Part shown: piece after piece, positions 17,101 to 25,092 of the stretch
Layout: every line of letters starts with the position of its first letter
How positions within the stretch are numbered: position 1 is the first letter of the stretch
Virus record (IMG/VR): IMGVR_UViG_3300031772_000251
Coordinates: 1 to 25,542 of that record
Length of the DNA stretch: 25,542 bases
Reading direction: 5' to 3' (one strand)
DNA from: a virus
Position numbers and translations under genes: made by a program
The notes under the pieces: model-generated
What the model was told of the DNA's origin: nothing
The model's database searches: none
What the model saw: the letters and a program-made list of their open reading frames with translations, nothing else

Positions 17101-17730
17101 AGTCTGGGCTTCTGTGTTCTTCTCTCGTATGACGTTGTTTAGGGTCCCTGTAGCCACGATAATGTCCCCGAAGGCTTGGTTCGCCAGCGTGAACATTATG
17201 TCGTAAGGGTTAACCTGAGCAAAGACGTTACCCTTGATGGTTTTCCCCTCCTGCGGGTTAGGAGCTGTGAACGCCGCGTTGACGTTCACCTTACAAATAT
17301 CCCACCACTTCAGAATATCCGCACAAGAGATACTGACAGAATGCTCACCCCCGGAGTAGCTGTCCCCAACTTCCGTAACGATACCCCAGAAAATAGGGTA
17401 GTATTGTGGAATACCTTCCACCAAGTAATACCCCTTGGAGTAGATTTCTACCTCCATCATCGACGTGATGATCGGATTACCGTCGAAGTAGAAGTCGTCG
17501 ATGGCGTGCCGTGGAATTGACAAGTTGAACGAGGCTGATCCAGGCGCACGATCTATTCCCAGATCGGTTTGAACTGACGTGATGTACTTGTTGAAGTCGA
17601 ACGACCTGGAACAGCTAGGGCAACCTACGATCGCCTGCTCGCCATTCAAGTAGACAACCGTATCTGGAGCCGTGACCACAGTTGGCCGGACCCCAGATTG
17701 GTAGGTACCTTGATAGGGACTACGAGCCAT
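14107..17730 (-). CDS. Baseplate hub protein (gp27/gpD-like) with long C-terminal coiled coil
   Basis: A 1207-residue protein. Residues 24-500 read like a gp27/gpD-type hub: strands from VVYLNG, a Cys pair in GCPSC (36-40), SVQTDLGIDRAPGSASFNLS, then FWGIVTEV and SVSISCADILKWWDI. A second barrel includes DIVFKPP and WYITGISHNIAFGGRATTQL (467-486), a typical hub ending. Residues 500-890 are an extra Ser/Thr-rich, beta-prone extension. From 895 the chain is coiled coil, with a partly duplicated segment (GGPIEAGRQEQL at 894 and GGPLEAQLQEV at 956). A final helix runs near 1143-1203 (DKAQIARLTAQVDYLESQQ). T4 gp27 and P2 gpD have about 390 residues, so this is about three times longer. It should form the trimeric platform for the spike. 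Its ATG overlaps the previous stop as TGATG. Confidence 0.75.
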   Translation of the reverse strand: MARSPYQGTYQSGVRPTVVTAPDTVVYLNGEQAIVGCPSCSRSFDFNKYITSVQTDLGIDRAPGSASFNLSIPRHAIDDFYFDGNPIITSMMEVEIYSKGYYLVEGIPQYYPIFWGIVTEVGDSYSGGEHSVSISCADILKWWDICKVNVNAAFTAPNPQEGKTIKGNVFAQVNPYDIMFTLANQAFGDIIVATGTLNNVIREKNTEAQTVASDDIMRYWSKRFARIRSSLLLYGTQGVAVRGDTLFDTYSRAKGDKGAVVSTIIRDANGGVDGGQVVFDAASDQVAAYRFVTANAGNMDIWQSEYQTKLEIANTCKEALGFEFYMDVTGDIVFKPPFYNLDVLSNKPVSWIQDIDIIDWDFSESESSVVTQVVLKGSYGGTQDLGIDGPATPGTFVTDYRLLRRYGWRSQDHTSEFLSSPQAMYYYGLDLLDRINSARNQATVTIPMRAELRLGFPIYIAPKDQIWYITGISHNIAFGGRATTQLTLTAKRSKFIAPKGIGNIKLTSFNNVPDESKEGEKRTFRYSSRQLATGGIFKLEAGSAATLPPDEASYAAAAGVDNPFDPLILRHPKTGRIVGYPNVVMVYTRPYTPADISNQAGQKPASVPDPNLSVSDQQKRVERQTQTLPLQQDRLVTGARDQLIDKLGTNRYQYGLNSSGVYVYAHDTSAGGGVISELLLLPTKNVTVIDSKDILQSTTSVIVPVSDERGFEVIGNFQYGRRVSLRDGRLVVSGPNVTKAAVSLQLALSGDLSATLTAQSQGLTTVSTGYADPAATLATLTPDDTQTASTGVINPQTKRMEFVDVGDNFVDTAPLGSQEQKGVIQSVEAGQLSRALTLTEMSVKDGLSTRDEDCVCLTGRADLAFMNIGYTVQPLTGPSSTTDNSGLFQATVAGGPIEAGRQEQLEQNIAILRDQLTAGGAEAQQAAAEDVDLKLQAASERFTSLQSQLDAQQVSGGPLEAQLQEVRVEIARLQAELAARQTSANAGSVSARLQQAEDELDLLQRGASSSAGNPSEVVSKVDKFLVDLYSKLDTPHQQFEQAIRGDLLPRSLNSAVGQDPLESQDAFLSGLKLDALFSPTQVQPVDGQSEPSELAPPFSAPNRFNLGDVKAAVGAVESNARDLSKSWEDFSKNLKKDTTKTKLSLELANDKAQIARLTAQVDYLESQQASHTVVIGVNLKDEIDSRNEQIAKLQQDVLRKQTQLSTP

Positions 17731-19490
17731 CAGCCAGCCCCGGTAAAGTCGTTGGGCCCTACTGGACCCAAGCCATCATTGGACGGTAACGCAGGAGGCG
17801 GTAACGCCACATTCGGGCTAGGTTGAGGTGCAGTGTTCCCAGCCATGAGTGGGTTGCCCCCAGCACTGGTAGGAACGGAGGGCACAGTGGGCTTACCGTA
17901 CATGTACTGGTTGTCCTCAAAATGGTCCAAGAGGTACCACGAACGCACGGTGAACGAAAAAGAATACTCCAATGTGAAAGGAGCTGAATCGGTCTCAGTT
18001 AGGGTGAAGGAGTCGAAGGACCCTATGTACAAAATCTTGTCGTAGTAGAGGTAGATTGAGCCGACAACCGACAGGTTCTTAGCCCTGGAGTTTCCCGGCA
18101 CAAGTGGATCTGGAAACCAGATCCCTCCGTTATTCTTGTATATGAGCCACAGGGATAAGAGATTCTGGTAGCTCTTAGAGAACTGTCGAGCCGTTCGACT
18201 AAGCCCAGGGCCAGTTGGGTTATTGGCGTCTTGAGCGAAGAACGCGGCAACTTTACCCGAAGCCTCGATCTTGTCCTGGTTGTCGCCCCAGTGTTCGACA
18301 ATAGGGCCGTTCCTCCCCCAGTTACCGTCCGCTATGAGTTTCTCGGCTGTGACTTGGAAAGACTGCGGGTTGACCAACATTCGTAGCGGTGGTGTCCTAG
18401 CCATCAGTTCGAGGGCTTGCCGCATCTGATTGATCATGACCCGTTGTTGCTCTAGAAAGGACCCTTCCAATTCATCAGTTCTGAGGGATTTGGCAGCAAC
18501 CTGTGAGGTAGTCTTGCTGGCCTCATTAGCACTTATGGCCCCCAGCTCTACCCAATTCGTTGCAGGCTCACTGTCGGAGACGAACGGCACTTGCACAACG
18601 GGTGCCGTAGAAGTGTCCTTGGTGTCGGAAACCGATCGGCCCTGTAGCTTAAGCCAGACCTCAGGAGAGATGCGAGCTGGCCGCAATAAGTCTGGGGCAT
18701 TGATTTTATCCGCTGCTCCCGCTGCTAAAGGCTGAGGGCGTGGGGTACCAGGCCCTCCTGGTACATTCTTCTCAAGCACCTCAAAATGCAGATGGGGTGC
18801 CACCGGAGGCCCAGGCAAATGAGTAGTACCCACGTACCCAATAACCTCACCACCAACGACTTTTTTACCTACCGAAAGACCGGGCGCAAACCCTTTCAAG
18901 TGACCGTAGACAGTGACGCGGCCATCCGCATGCTCGATCAAGACACAGTTACCGTAGCGGTCCCGAACACCATCCGGAGCAACGGTCACCACCGTACCAT
19001 CCGCCGCTGCACGAACGTCAGCCCCAAGTTCCGCTCGAATGTCTATACCAGCGTGACGTTTTGCAGGACCAGGTTGGATCAACCTGAGGGAACCTGGATT
19101 ACTAAAGGGGGAGCTTATCTTACCAGTTGGCACTAACCCTGCCCCAGCTTTAACCGAAGTGGGTTCGTCGGTATCCGCTACCTCATCTTCAGCCTCAAGA
19201 CCTACATCGGGGCCTTCAGCTACGAAGGTACTGTCTAGAGATCGTACAGAAGCGGAGCGATCCAGGATTCTCCCTGTAACGTCAGAACTCGGAGGGACGA
19301 ATCCGACCGCCATCACATTGACGTCTTTAGGGCTTCGGAATTGTACCCCGGATAAAGGAATGAATTGCCCGTCAAGCGGTTCTGGCTGAGTCTCAAGAGC
19401 CTGGTAGAACGACAATAGCTCGTACACAGCGGGTTCGTAAAAATCCGCTGTATCTTCTATGTCTTGAGCTATCCGCTTCTTTGTGACCAT
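17730..19490 (-). CDS. Tail lysin: M23 peptidase fused to a tube/hub adaptor-like domain
   Basis: A 586-residue protein with two domains. Residues about 120-245 are an M23 (LytM-type) zinc metallopeptidase. All key residues are present: H146 and D150 in HAGID, H197 in VYGHL, and H233/H235 in HLHFEV. This family cuts peptide cross-links of peptidoglycan. Residues about 366-524 are clearly paralogous to the upstream 249-residue protein: VNPQSF, VEHWGD, KNNGG, YIGSF, LTETD and PFTLEYSFSFTV. The rest is linker, with a Pro/Asn-rich tail. There is no signal peptide, so it is a virion enzyme and not an exported one. Lying between the tape measure and the hub, it probably works at the tail tip during DNA entry. 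The start is six bases past the previous TAG; both genes are in the same reading phase. Confidence 0.85.
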   Translation of the reverse strand: MVTKKRIAQDIEDTADFYEPAVYELLSFYQALETQPEPLDGQFIPLSGVQFRSPKDVNVMAVGFVPPSSDVTGRILDRSASVRSLDSTFVAEGPDVGLEAEDEVADTDEPTSVKAGAGLVPTGKISSPFSNPGSLRLIQPGPAKRHAGIDIRAELGADVRAAADGTVVTVAPDGVRDRYGNCVLIEHADGRVTVYGHLKGFAPGLSVGKKVVGGEVIGYVGTTHLPGPPVAPHLHFEVLEKNVPGGPGTPRPQPLAAGAADKINAPDLLRPARISPEVWLKLQGRSVSDTKDTSTAPVVQVPFVSDSEPATNWVELGAISANEASKTTSQVAAKSLRTDELEGSFLEQQRVMINQMRQALELMARTPPLRMLVNPQSFQVTAEKLIADGNWGRNGPIVEHWGDNQDKIEASGKVAAFFAQDANNPTGPGLSRTARQFSKSYQNLLSLWLIYKNNGGIWFPDPLVPGNSRAKNLSVVGSIYLYYDKILYIGSFDSFTLTETDSAPFTLEYSFSFTVRSWYLLDHFEDNQYMYGKPTVPSVPTSAGGNPLMAGNTAPQPSPNVALPPPALPSNDGLGPVGPNDFTGAG

Positions 19491-19496
19491 TGCCTG

Positions 19497-20246
19497 CTAC
19501 TCGACTCCATTACCAACTTCGCCTGCCGGACCGAAAACCCCGAAGTCCACACTCACATTCCTAGGCACCTCAACAACACTATTGGCAACATTGTTGTTCG
19601 TCTGTTGGAAGTTAGGGGCGTTCTCATAGTTAGTCTTACCCCTTGCCGAAGGATCTCGACTGAGCCCTGGGATCTTCATCAACTCTTCTTCGACCTTAAA
19701 CGTCCAAGACACCTTAAAAGTGAAGGGTTGGTCGTCTGTTTCGGTCACATCAAAGGATCGGAAATACCCGATGTACGTGCCGCGATCAAAAAGCAGCATC
19801 ACGTTGCCTTGCAGCACGATGTTGCCGTAGGGGTCGTAAACGCTCCCGTTGTTGCGGTAGAGATCATGCAGATCTCGGTAGCGATCCCATGCGATAGTCT
19901 TGTGGCGCAGCACTGAGGACAGCCCCGTAGATATGTTCATGAACGCGCCGGTCGAGCCATCAGCAGAGATAGCGGTCAAATCGTCCCCCCAGTGTTGCTC
20001 CACGAAGCCGCCCCGAGTCTGGATTCGTTCAACTTTCTTAGAGTGGTTCTCCGTAAAGGTCTGCGGGTTGATGTGCATCACCAAGGCATGCGGCAACAGG
20101 CATCGCCGGTTGTTGAGCGGGCTGGTTATTTGGAAGGCCATTGGGATGTAGGACTTCCGCTGCTCAAGACCGTGCTGATAGTTGGGGTTCGTGGACGGAA
20201 CCTGCAACAAGTCAGTATCTGGGTTAGGGGAAGGAATGTGGGGCAT
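19497..20246 (-). CDS. Tube/hub adaptor-like protein, paralogue of the M23 protein's C-terminal domain (249 aa)
   Basis: Residues about 47-192 match the C-terminal domain of the next gene's product in the same order: INPQTF (59-64), VEQHWGD (82-88), ISADGSTGAF, YRNNG (130-134), YIGYF (158-162), VTETD (167-171) and PFTFKVSWTFKV (174-185). This layout of an NPQ-x-F start, an HWGD and a final YxGxF strand before an aromatic-rich strand resembles the tube-adaptor family next to the hub (XkdP, Afp7 or T4 gp53 region), but that link is inferred. The N-terminal 40 residues and the Asn-rich C-terminal 50 look disordered. The gene follows the tape measure, where initiator or tube-to-baseplate adaptor proteins are expected. 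AGAGG (20254-20258) overlaps the tape measure stop and supports the ATG start. Confidence 0.7.
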   Translation of the reverse strand: MPHIPSPNPDTDLLQVPSTNPNYQHGLEQRKSYIPMAFQITSPLNNRRCLLPHALVMHINPQTFTENHSKKVERIQTRGGFVEQHWGDDLTAISADGSTGAFMNISTGLSSVLRHKTIAWDRYRDLHDLYRNNGSVYDPYGNIVLQGNVMLLFDRGTYIGYFRSFDVTETDDQPFTFKVSWTFKVEEELMKIPGLSRDPSARGKTNYENAPNFQQTNNNVANSVVEVPRNVSVDFGVFGPAGEVGNGVE

Positions 20247-20253
20247 CGCAGTA

Positions 20254-20258
20254 CCTCT
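20254..20258 (-). promoter_or_regulatory. Shine-Dalgarno site of the 249-residue adaptor-like gene
   Basis: AGAGG on the minus strand, seven bases before the ATG at 20244-20246. Its first base is the last base of the tape measure stop codon, so ribosomes ending the tape measure are placed to restart here. Confidence 0.55.
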
Positions 20259-23200
20259 CAGCGCAACCGCTTATTACGGTCATGCTCCGCAGCGCCCTCA
20301 ACCACACGAGCGTCAATGAAACGCCGCAGGTCGCCCTTCAACTCCAGCTCGACCTTCAGGTTCCCGCCACCACCACGGCCACCTGCGGGAGTGATCCGCT
20401 CTCCGGTGCCCACCGATGCCAAACCTTCACCTGGGGCCGAACGGACGTTAGCTATACCATTGGCGATACTCGTTACAAGACCACCGTCCGCGTTAGGCGA
20501 CAGCATCTTACCCAACGCAGCTTGAGGGCTCCCCATAGTTGTGGCACCGCCTACAACACCTGACCCAAAGCTACCGGGACTAAAGGCACCGCCTCTCAGG
20601 CCCTGAGCCACAACCTTTTGGTCCAAATCTTTGTACATGTAATACTCGAACAAACCCGTGCGGATAGCCTCAAGGGTGGCTCCACCCATCTTGTCAACTG
20701 TGCTCTTCTCAATCGGAATACCCCTCTTGAGGGTGTCCGTCACACCCCCCACAGCCGCCGTAGTAGCCTCCACATCAGCGGGGGTAGCGGGGACGGTGGC
20801 AAGGGCGGCAACGGCAGGAGAGGCGGCAGGAGAGGCGGCAGGAGAGGCCTTTGGGGCCTCTTTGGGGGCATCACCCCCAAAGAAGTCAGCCACGCCACTC
20901 GCCATATCCGACCACACGCTTGTGGTGGGGGCGGCCTTGGGGGCAGTAGGGGCGGCCTTGGGAGCGGCGGCACCATCAGCAGCCTCCTCAGTGGCCTTTG
21001 TCAGCCTCTCCATGACTGCGACGTAATCCGTCTGATCTAAGTAGTAGGCCAACTTCGTGGCCATCTCATCAGCGGTCAATTTCCGACCCAGCTTTGCTTC
21101 GGACGCCTCGATATCAGCAGTGGATTGCTTCTTTGTGTTAGTGAAGCCGTGTCCCGCTATGGTCCTATTTGTGCTGCTATCCGCAACGGCATCCTCAAGG
21201 GCTGCCACAATAGCCGCTTTATCGTCCTCGCTACTCGCACTCATTTTGTCCGCGAGTGCAGGCAAGACCACTTTAGACAACGCATCCTTCTGGTACTTCG
21301 CCGCGTCCTCCCCGGATGCCTTCCAGGCACTCATGAGTTCTGTGTTTTTAGATTTCTCTAAGCCAGCTTGGATTTTCTCACCCTTGACATCCGCATCACT
21401 CTTCCCACCAAACATCGGGCTGTCAGCAATTTTCTTGAGGGAGGTGAAAATCTTGGTCAGGAGATTCTCTACCAAGATGGAGAACTCATCTAGAGTGCTC
21501 ACGGTAAGGTGTGCAGTAGCGTCTTGGAACTTCTTTGTGTTTGCCGAGTCTTTGAGCAGATCTTGCTGGCCTTGAGTGAAGCTGTTGTAGATATCCTGAT
21601 CATCTGCACCACGCACGTTAGCAGCAGTGGCGGCTTTCCCAGTAAGACCGCTCAGCTTCTTCAGTTGAGCCGTCTCTTTGACCGTCAAAGACAGACCCTT
21701 TTCCAACTTTTTGGCAAGGGTCTCCCGCGTAATCTCCAAACTCCCAGACATGAGAGCCATCTGAGTTATCATGTCCTCGCTCTGACCCGTCATCCCCTTG
21801 AAAGCAATGATCTGAGTGCCCGAAAGTTTCGCCAGAGGTGTGCCGAAGTTCTTCTGAGCCAGGGCCTCAAGTAACGCCATGTTCTCCCCAGGGCCCTGAT
21901 CTTTAATGACCATGGCCAGATCAATAGAGTTCTTAGTGTTTAGGCGACCCTGATTAATGGTGAGTCGTTCCAAGGCCCCACGTTGGTCGGATGTGATCTT
22001 ATCCCCAAGTGTGGCCAACAAACCGGACATCCCTTTGGTGTCCCCCTTAGAGATAGCATCTTTCAGGGCTAACATGGAGGCAGGATCAACTTTGGCCCCC
22101 AGGTCGCTTACGGTACTTTCAACCCTGCTGGATAACCCCTTCTGAGCGATACCCCTGGCTTTACCCTCACCAGCCAACATGACTGTTTTCAAGTTATCTA
22201 AGACATCGCCCTTACCGAAATCGGTGAGTGTGCGAAGGAACTTTGCTGAGTCCCGAGGATTCATCACCTTGCCCATAGCAGTGAGCGCTGTGGTGACGTC
22301 AACCATGCGTAGGGCAAACAGGGACAAGTCTGTGGAAAAGCTTTTGATGATCCCAAAGAACTTGTTGCTCGCCATCCCAGCCTCAGCCGCACCCTGCGTT
22401 AGGCGTTCATACTCCACAGTGAGGCTGGTTAGGCTCATCCCTACTTCGCTGGTAAGCTCCCCTTGAAGTTGAGTAAGTTCACTCAAACTAACTCCCCAAT
22501 GCCTAGAGTATGCAACGCTAGTCCACATCACGTCGTTGAGGCCTGATAGCCCCCCGGACAGCTTACTCACTTCTTTTGGGACCTTCGCGATTTGGTCGTT
22601 GAGCATCGAAATAGTCACACCCTCAGCCCCGAGCTGAGACTGAAAAGATGAGGTTATTTCCTTAGTGATGCCTCGCTGCACGTTGACCAGACGTGAAGCC
22701 TCGTCATAAGCCACACCCATAGCCTTCTCGGCCGCAGCGGCACCCAAGCCTACATTACCCATGCTACCGGCCAAGAAATCGGCGCTACCAGAAGTGGACA
22801 GAATTTCCTTCTGGAAATCCTTCATGGCTGCTTCCGCACCCAGGAGGAATTTAACAATGCCCATGATAACCCCACCAATCATACCCAGCATGGGGAGCAT
22901 CGTACTAATCCCCTTAAGCACGGGGGCGATACTGGACGCAAGCTTACCGATAACCCCGATAACGCCCTTCATCGCTGGGTCGCCACCCGTGGCTTCTTCT
23001 TTCTTGGCAGCGGTATGCATCTTACCGATAAGGTCTAGCTTGGAAACGGTTTTTCCAAACACCCTGCCCAACCCTACAAAGATCCCCGGCAAGTCCTTTG
23101 AGGCGAAAGCCCTAAATGGTTCTGACAAGTCCTCCCCAGACGCCTTGAGTGCATCAGTCAGGCCCTGTATATTCACACTCTTTTCCAAATCCTGGTGGGG

Positions 23201-23806
23201 CTCTGCCATGCTCTCCCCAGATGCTTCAAGTTCTCTGAGGGTCGCTAACTCCTGCTTCTTGACACTGAGGATGCTTTCAGCCCCCTTCAGAGCGACTTCC
23301 TGGGCTCGAACCATCTCCATGACGGACTCGACGTTTGCCTCAGCCGCCGCCACCTTACTCTTTGAGGCCGCTATAGCGGCCTCATCAACACGCAACCCGC
23401 GCTTCTGGTTCGCAAGCTGCTTCTGACCAAGGGCGTAATCGTCCTCTCTAAGGGACTTCAACTCCTTCTCTGCGTTGGTCTGTCGCGTCTTTAGTTCAGT
23501 AACGACCGCCAAAGTCTGATTAGCTGTCTTCACAACTTCAGCAAACGACAAGTTAGTGGACGCAATTACGTCCCTAATCGCTTTGCGGGATTTCAACTCC
23601 TTCTGCAAGACAGGGCCCACCACTTGCTTGACCCGACCCATCCTGTAAAGATACTGAGTAAGGCCCTTGTTCAGATCCTTCTCATTCCTCTCAACCACCT
23701 TGAGTTTCTTGGTCAACTCCTTCTGAAATTTAGTGGCTTGCGAGATCGCGGTCTGAGAATCGACCGCAAACTTGAAGTTGACTACTTCTGGTTTTTCAAT
23801 AGCCAC
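20258..23806 (-). CDS. Tail tape measure protein
   Basis: An 1182-residue protein with the usual tape measure layout. Residues 20-200 are helical and rich in Lys, Glu and Ala, with likely coiled coils. Residues about 278-323 are strongly hydrophobic (GVIGVIGKLASSIAPVL, then MLPMLGMIGGVIMGIVKFLL). A long helical stretch continues to about 940. A Pro/Ala linker follows (945-1010, including KAAPTAPKAAP and ASPAASPAASPA). The end has the Gly-rich DGGLVTSIANGIANV and GEGLASVGTGERITP patterns that I associate with phage tape measures. It sets tail length and is ejected with the DNA. The standard guide of about 0.15 nm per residue would give a tail near 175 nm. The start is a GTG (23804-23806) without a clear Shine-Dalgarno site. 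The stop of the upstream gene is two codons before it and in the same phase. Confidence 0.85.
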   Translation of the reverse strand: MAIEKPEVVNFKFAVDSQTAISQATKFQKELTKKLKVVERNEKDLNKGLTQYLYRMGRVKQVVGPVLQKELKSRKAIRDVIASTNLSFAEVVKTANQTLAVVTELKTRQTNAEKELKSLREDDYALGQKQLANQKRGLRVDEAAIAASKSKVAAAEANVESVMEMVRAQEVALKGAESILSVKKQELATLRELEASGESMAEPHQDLEKSVNIQGLTDALKASGEDLSEPFRAFASKDLPGIFVGLGRVFGKTVSKLDLIGKMHTAAKKEEATGGDPAMKGVIGVIGKLASSIAPVLKGISTMLPMLGMIGGVIMGIVKFLLGAEAAMKDFQKEILSTSGSADFLAGSMGNVGLGAAAAEKAMGVAYDEASRLVNVQRGITKEITSSFQSQLGAEGVTISMLNDQIAKVPKEVSKLSGGLSGLNDVMWTSVAYSRHWGVSLSELTQLQGELTSEVGMSLTSLTVEYERLTQGAAEAGMASNKFFGIIKSFSTDLSLFALRMVDVTTALTAMGKVMNPRDSAKFLRTLTDFGKGDVLDNLKTVMLAGEGKARGIAQKGLSSRVESTVSDLGAKVDPASMLALKDAISKGDTKGMSGLLATLGDKITSDQRGALERLTINQGRLNTKNSIDLAMVIKDQGPGENMALLEALAQKNFGTPLAKLSGTQIIAFKGMTGQSEDMITQMALMSGSLEITRETLAKKLEKGLSLTVKETAQLKKLSGLTGKAATAANVRGADDQDIYNSFTQGQQDLLKDSANTKKFQDATAHLTVSTLDEFSILVENLLTKIFTSLKKIADSPMFGGKSDADVKGEKIQAGLEKSKNTELMSAWKASGEDAAKYQKDALSKVVLPALADKMSASSEDDKAAIVAALEDAVADSSTNRTIAGHGFTNTKKQSTADIEASEAKLGRKLTADEMATKLAYYLDQTDYVAVMERLTKATEEAADGAAAPKAAPTAPKAAPTTSVWSDMASGVADFFGGDAPKEAPKASPAASPAASPAVAALATVPATPADVEATTAAVGGVTDTLKRGIPIEKSTVDKMGGATLEAIRTGLFEYYMYKDLDQKVVAQGLRGGAFSPGSFGSGVVGGATTMGSPQAALGKMLSPNADGGLVTSIANGIANVRSAPGEGLASVGTGERITPAGGRGGGGNLKVELELKGDLRRFIDARVVEGAAEHDRNKRLR
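20813..20848 (-). repeat. Three perfect 12-bp repeats inside the tape measure gene
   Basis: On the plus strand the unit is GGCAGGAGAGGC, present three times in a row. It codes for the Ala-Ser-Pro-Ala steps of the linker near residue 990. A second short repeat lies at about 20927-20965, where a 21-base period codes for KAAPTAP/KAAPTTS. Both are in frame, so slippage would change only linker length. Confidence 0.85.
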
Positions 23807-23809
23807 GGA

Positions 23810-25087
23810 TCATGTCTTTCTTCTGAACGGTGGGGTCCGAGGGGCTACAGTCGCAGGTAACGAAGTAGCCTGTGCTGTATCGCGATCTGTAGTAGAAACT
23901 GCCGCATCTGGGCCCAGTTCCCATCGCTGTAAAAAGTCTTGAGTCTTACCGTCATGGATCTCCGGGTACACCTGCCGTCTACCAGCCTCTTGAGCTTGAA
24001 GCTGTTTGCGGCGCTCTACCCGCCTACCTACCTCACCGGGTGTTATACCTTGCATGTCGGAACCACCCACGACATCATGGTCGCCAAACTGAATAGCATT
24101 CTCTTTTGCCACGACTTCAATCTGATTCCGACGCGCATTGTACTGATCTCGGATCTTCGTCTCGTGGGCATCGATCACCTGATCGTGCCAATCCTTATCC
24201 CCACGAAGATCCTTCTCTAGCTGAGAAGCCAGTTCCTCAACCGTACTGGCGGACGTAACCACAGCACCGGGGGTCATAGTAACGTTAGAATCAGGTCTTT
24301 CGCCTAAAACGACCTCCCGAAGAAGTTTGTCTTTACGGGCCAGGCGTTCTTCCTTGTCCTTACGCCTACGCTCGTTGTCCTGGTTGTAGACCTTTGTGAT
24401 ACCCTTACCAGCGAAGCAGGACCCTACAAATTTAGAGTTCTCCCACTCCCGCTCGTGCTGCTCATTCCTGTCCTCAGCGTGGTTGACGGCTCTCCAAAGT
24501 TGCTGTGCCCAATTGAGGCCCAGGTGTTGGGTGCCCTCTAGGCCCGTTACGGCAGTCGAGGTCAAATCCAAACCTTTAGTTTGCATCCAACGGTACCGGG
24601 ACACCGATTCCATCGCGTACGCCTCAGTAAGGATCACAGCGTTAGAAGACCGGCGATTCACGTTACTCACGTGCCGAACAATCATAGCTCTGGCTTCTTT
24701 GGGCAACGTCTCAAACAACTCAGCTAACTTAGGAAGCCACTTAGAGCGCTCCGAAAGAATGTTGATACCGTCAACCATGAACACGCCATAAGCCAAGAAG
24801 GTGGACCAAAACTTAGCTGTGACGCGATTGCCCCTTAGGCCGCCCCCTAACCTAAGCAGCTCGAACTCGTGGTGATTCAAGCTCTTGAACACGAAGTACA
24901 CATCGTTTATCTCGGCAGCTACCGTGATAAACCCGCGATAGAGCACAAATTCAACGTCCCGATAGACCTCTAGGTTAACCTCCGGCTCTTTAGGAGCCGT
25001 GATGTGGATGGCCTGAGACCCGTCGTGCTCAGCACGTAACCTTGTCTGCTCCGCCTCGTACGCCTGTGCCTGTGCTGCCTCTGACAT
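23810..25087 (-). CDS. Protein of unknown function upstream of the tape measure; candidate tail assembly chaperone (425 aa)
   Basis: Residues 1-40 look disordered. Residues 41-80 have strands and a motif, VEFVLYRGFITVAAEI then VYFVFKSLNHHEFELLRL. This resembles the 'fold then E-x-E-x-L' start of some tail assembly chaperone-like proteins. Residues 90-225 are helical with many Trp and Arg (NWAQQLWRAVNHAED, HEREWENSKFVGS). Residues 236-258 are highly basic (NERRRKDKEERLARKDK). The rest is Gln/Glu/Arg-rich and likely disordered. Tail chaperones usually lie just before the tape measure, but they are commonly shorter and made by frameshift, and no such site is convincing here. A virion protein is therefore also possible. 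The start has a weak TAGG five bases upstream, and the previous stop is five bases away. Confidence 0.6.
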   Translation of the reverse strand: MSEAAQAQAYEAEQTRLRAEHDGSQAIHITAPKEPEVNLEVYRDVEFVLYRGFITVAAEINDVYFVFKSLNHHEFELLRLGGGLRGNRVTAKFWSTFLAYGVFMVDGINILSERSKWLPKLAELFETLPKEARAMIVRHVSNVNRRSSNAVILTEAYAMESVSRYRWMQTKGLDLTSTAVTGLEGTQHLGLNWAQQLWRAVNHAEDRNEQHEREWENSKFVGSCFAGKGITKVYNQDNERRRKDKEERLARKDKLLREVVLGERPDSNVTMTPGAVVTSASTVEELASQLEKDLRGDKDWHDQVIDAHETKIRDQYNARRNQIEVVAKENAIQFGDHDVVGGSDMQGITPGEVGRRVERRKQLQAQEAGRRQVYPEIHDGKTQDFLQRWELGPDAAVSTTDRDTAQATSLPATVAPRTPPFRRKT

Positions 25088-25092
25088 ACAGC

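Noticed and set aside
18756-19133. M23 domain as a host-lysis endolysin
   Set aside because: It is fused to a tail adaptor-like domain between tape measure and hub, with no holin or signal sequence, so a virion tail lysin fits better.
21485-22400. Possible enzyme domain in the tape measure
   Set aside because: Only helical, low-information sequence is seen, with no catalytic motif.
22761-23426. Long plus-strand open frame (221 codons) and others such as 9190-9681, 11441-11902 and 5605-6036
   Set aside because: All lie antisense to minus-strand genes with clear protein features and tight junctions. Their translations show no domain or sensible composition.
23804-23812. UGA readthrough fusing the 425-residue protein to the tape measure (same phase, TGA-TCC-GTG)
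   Set aside because: About 6 of 14 adjacent pairs in this window share a phase, close to the one-third expected by chance. Nothing around the TGA marks a readthrough site.
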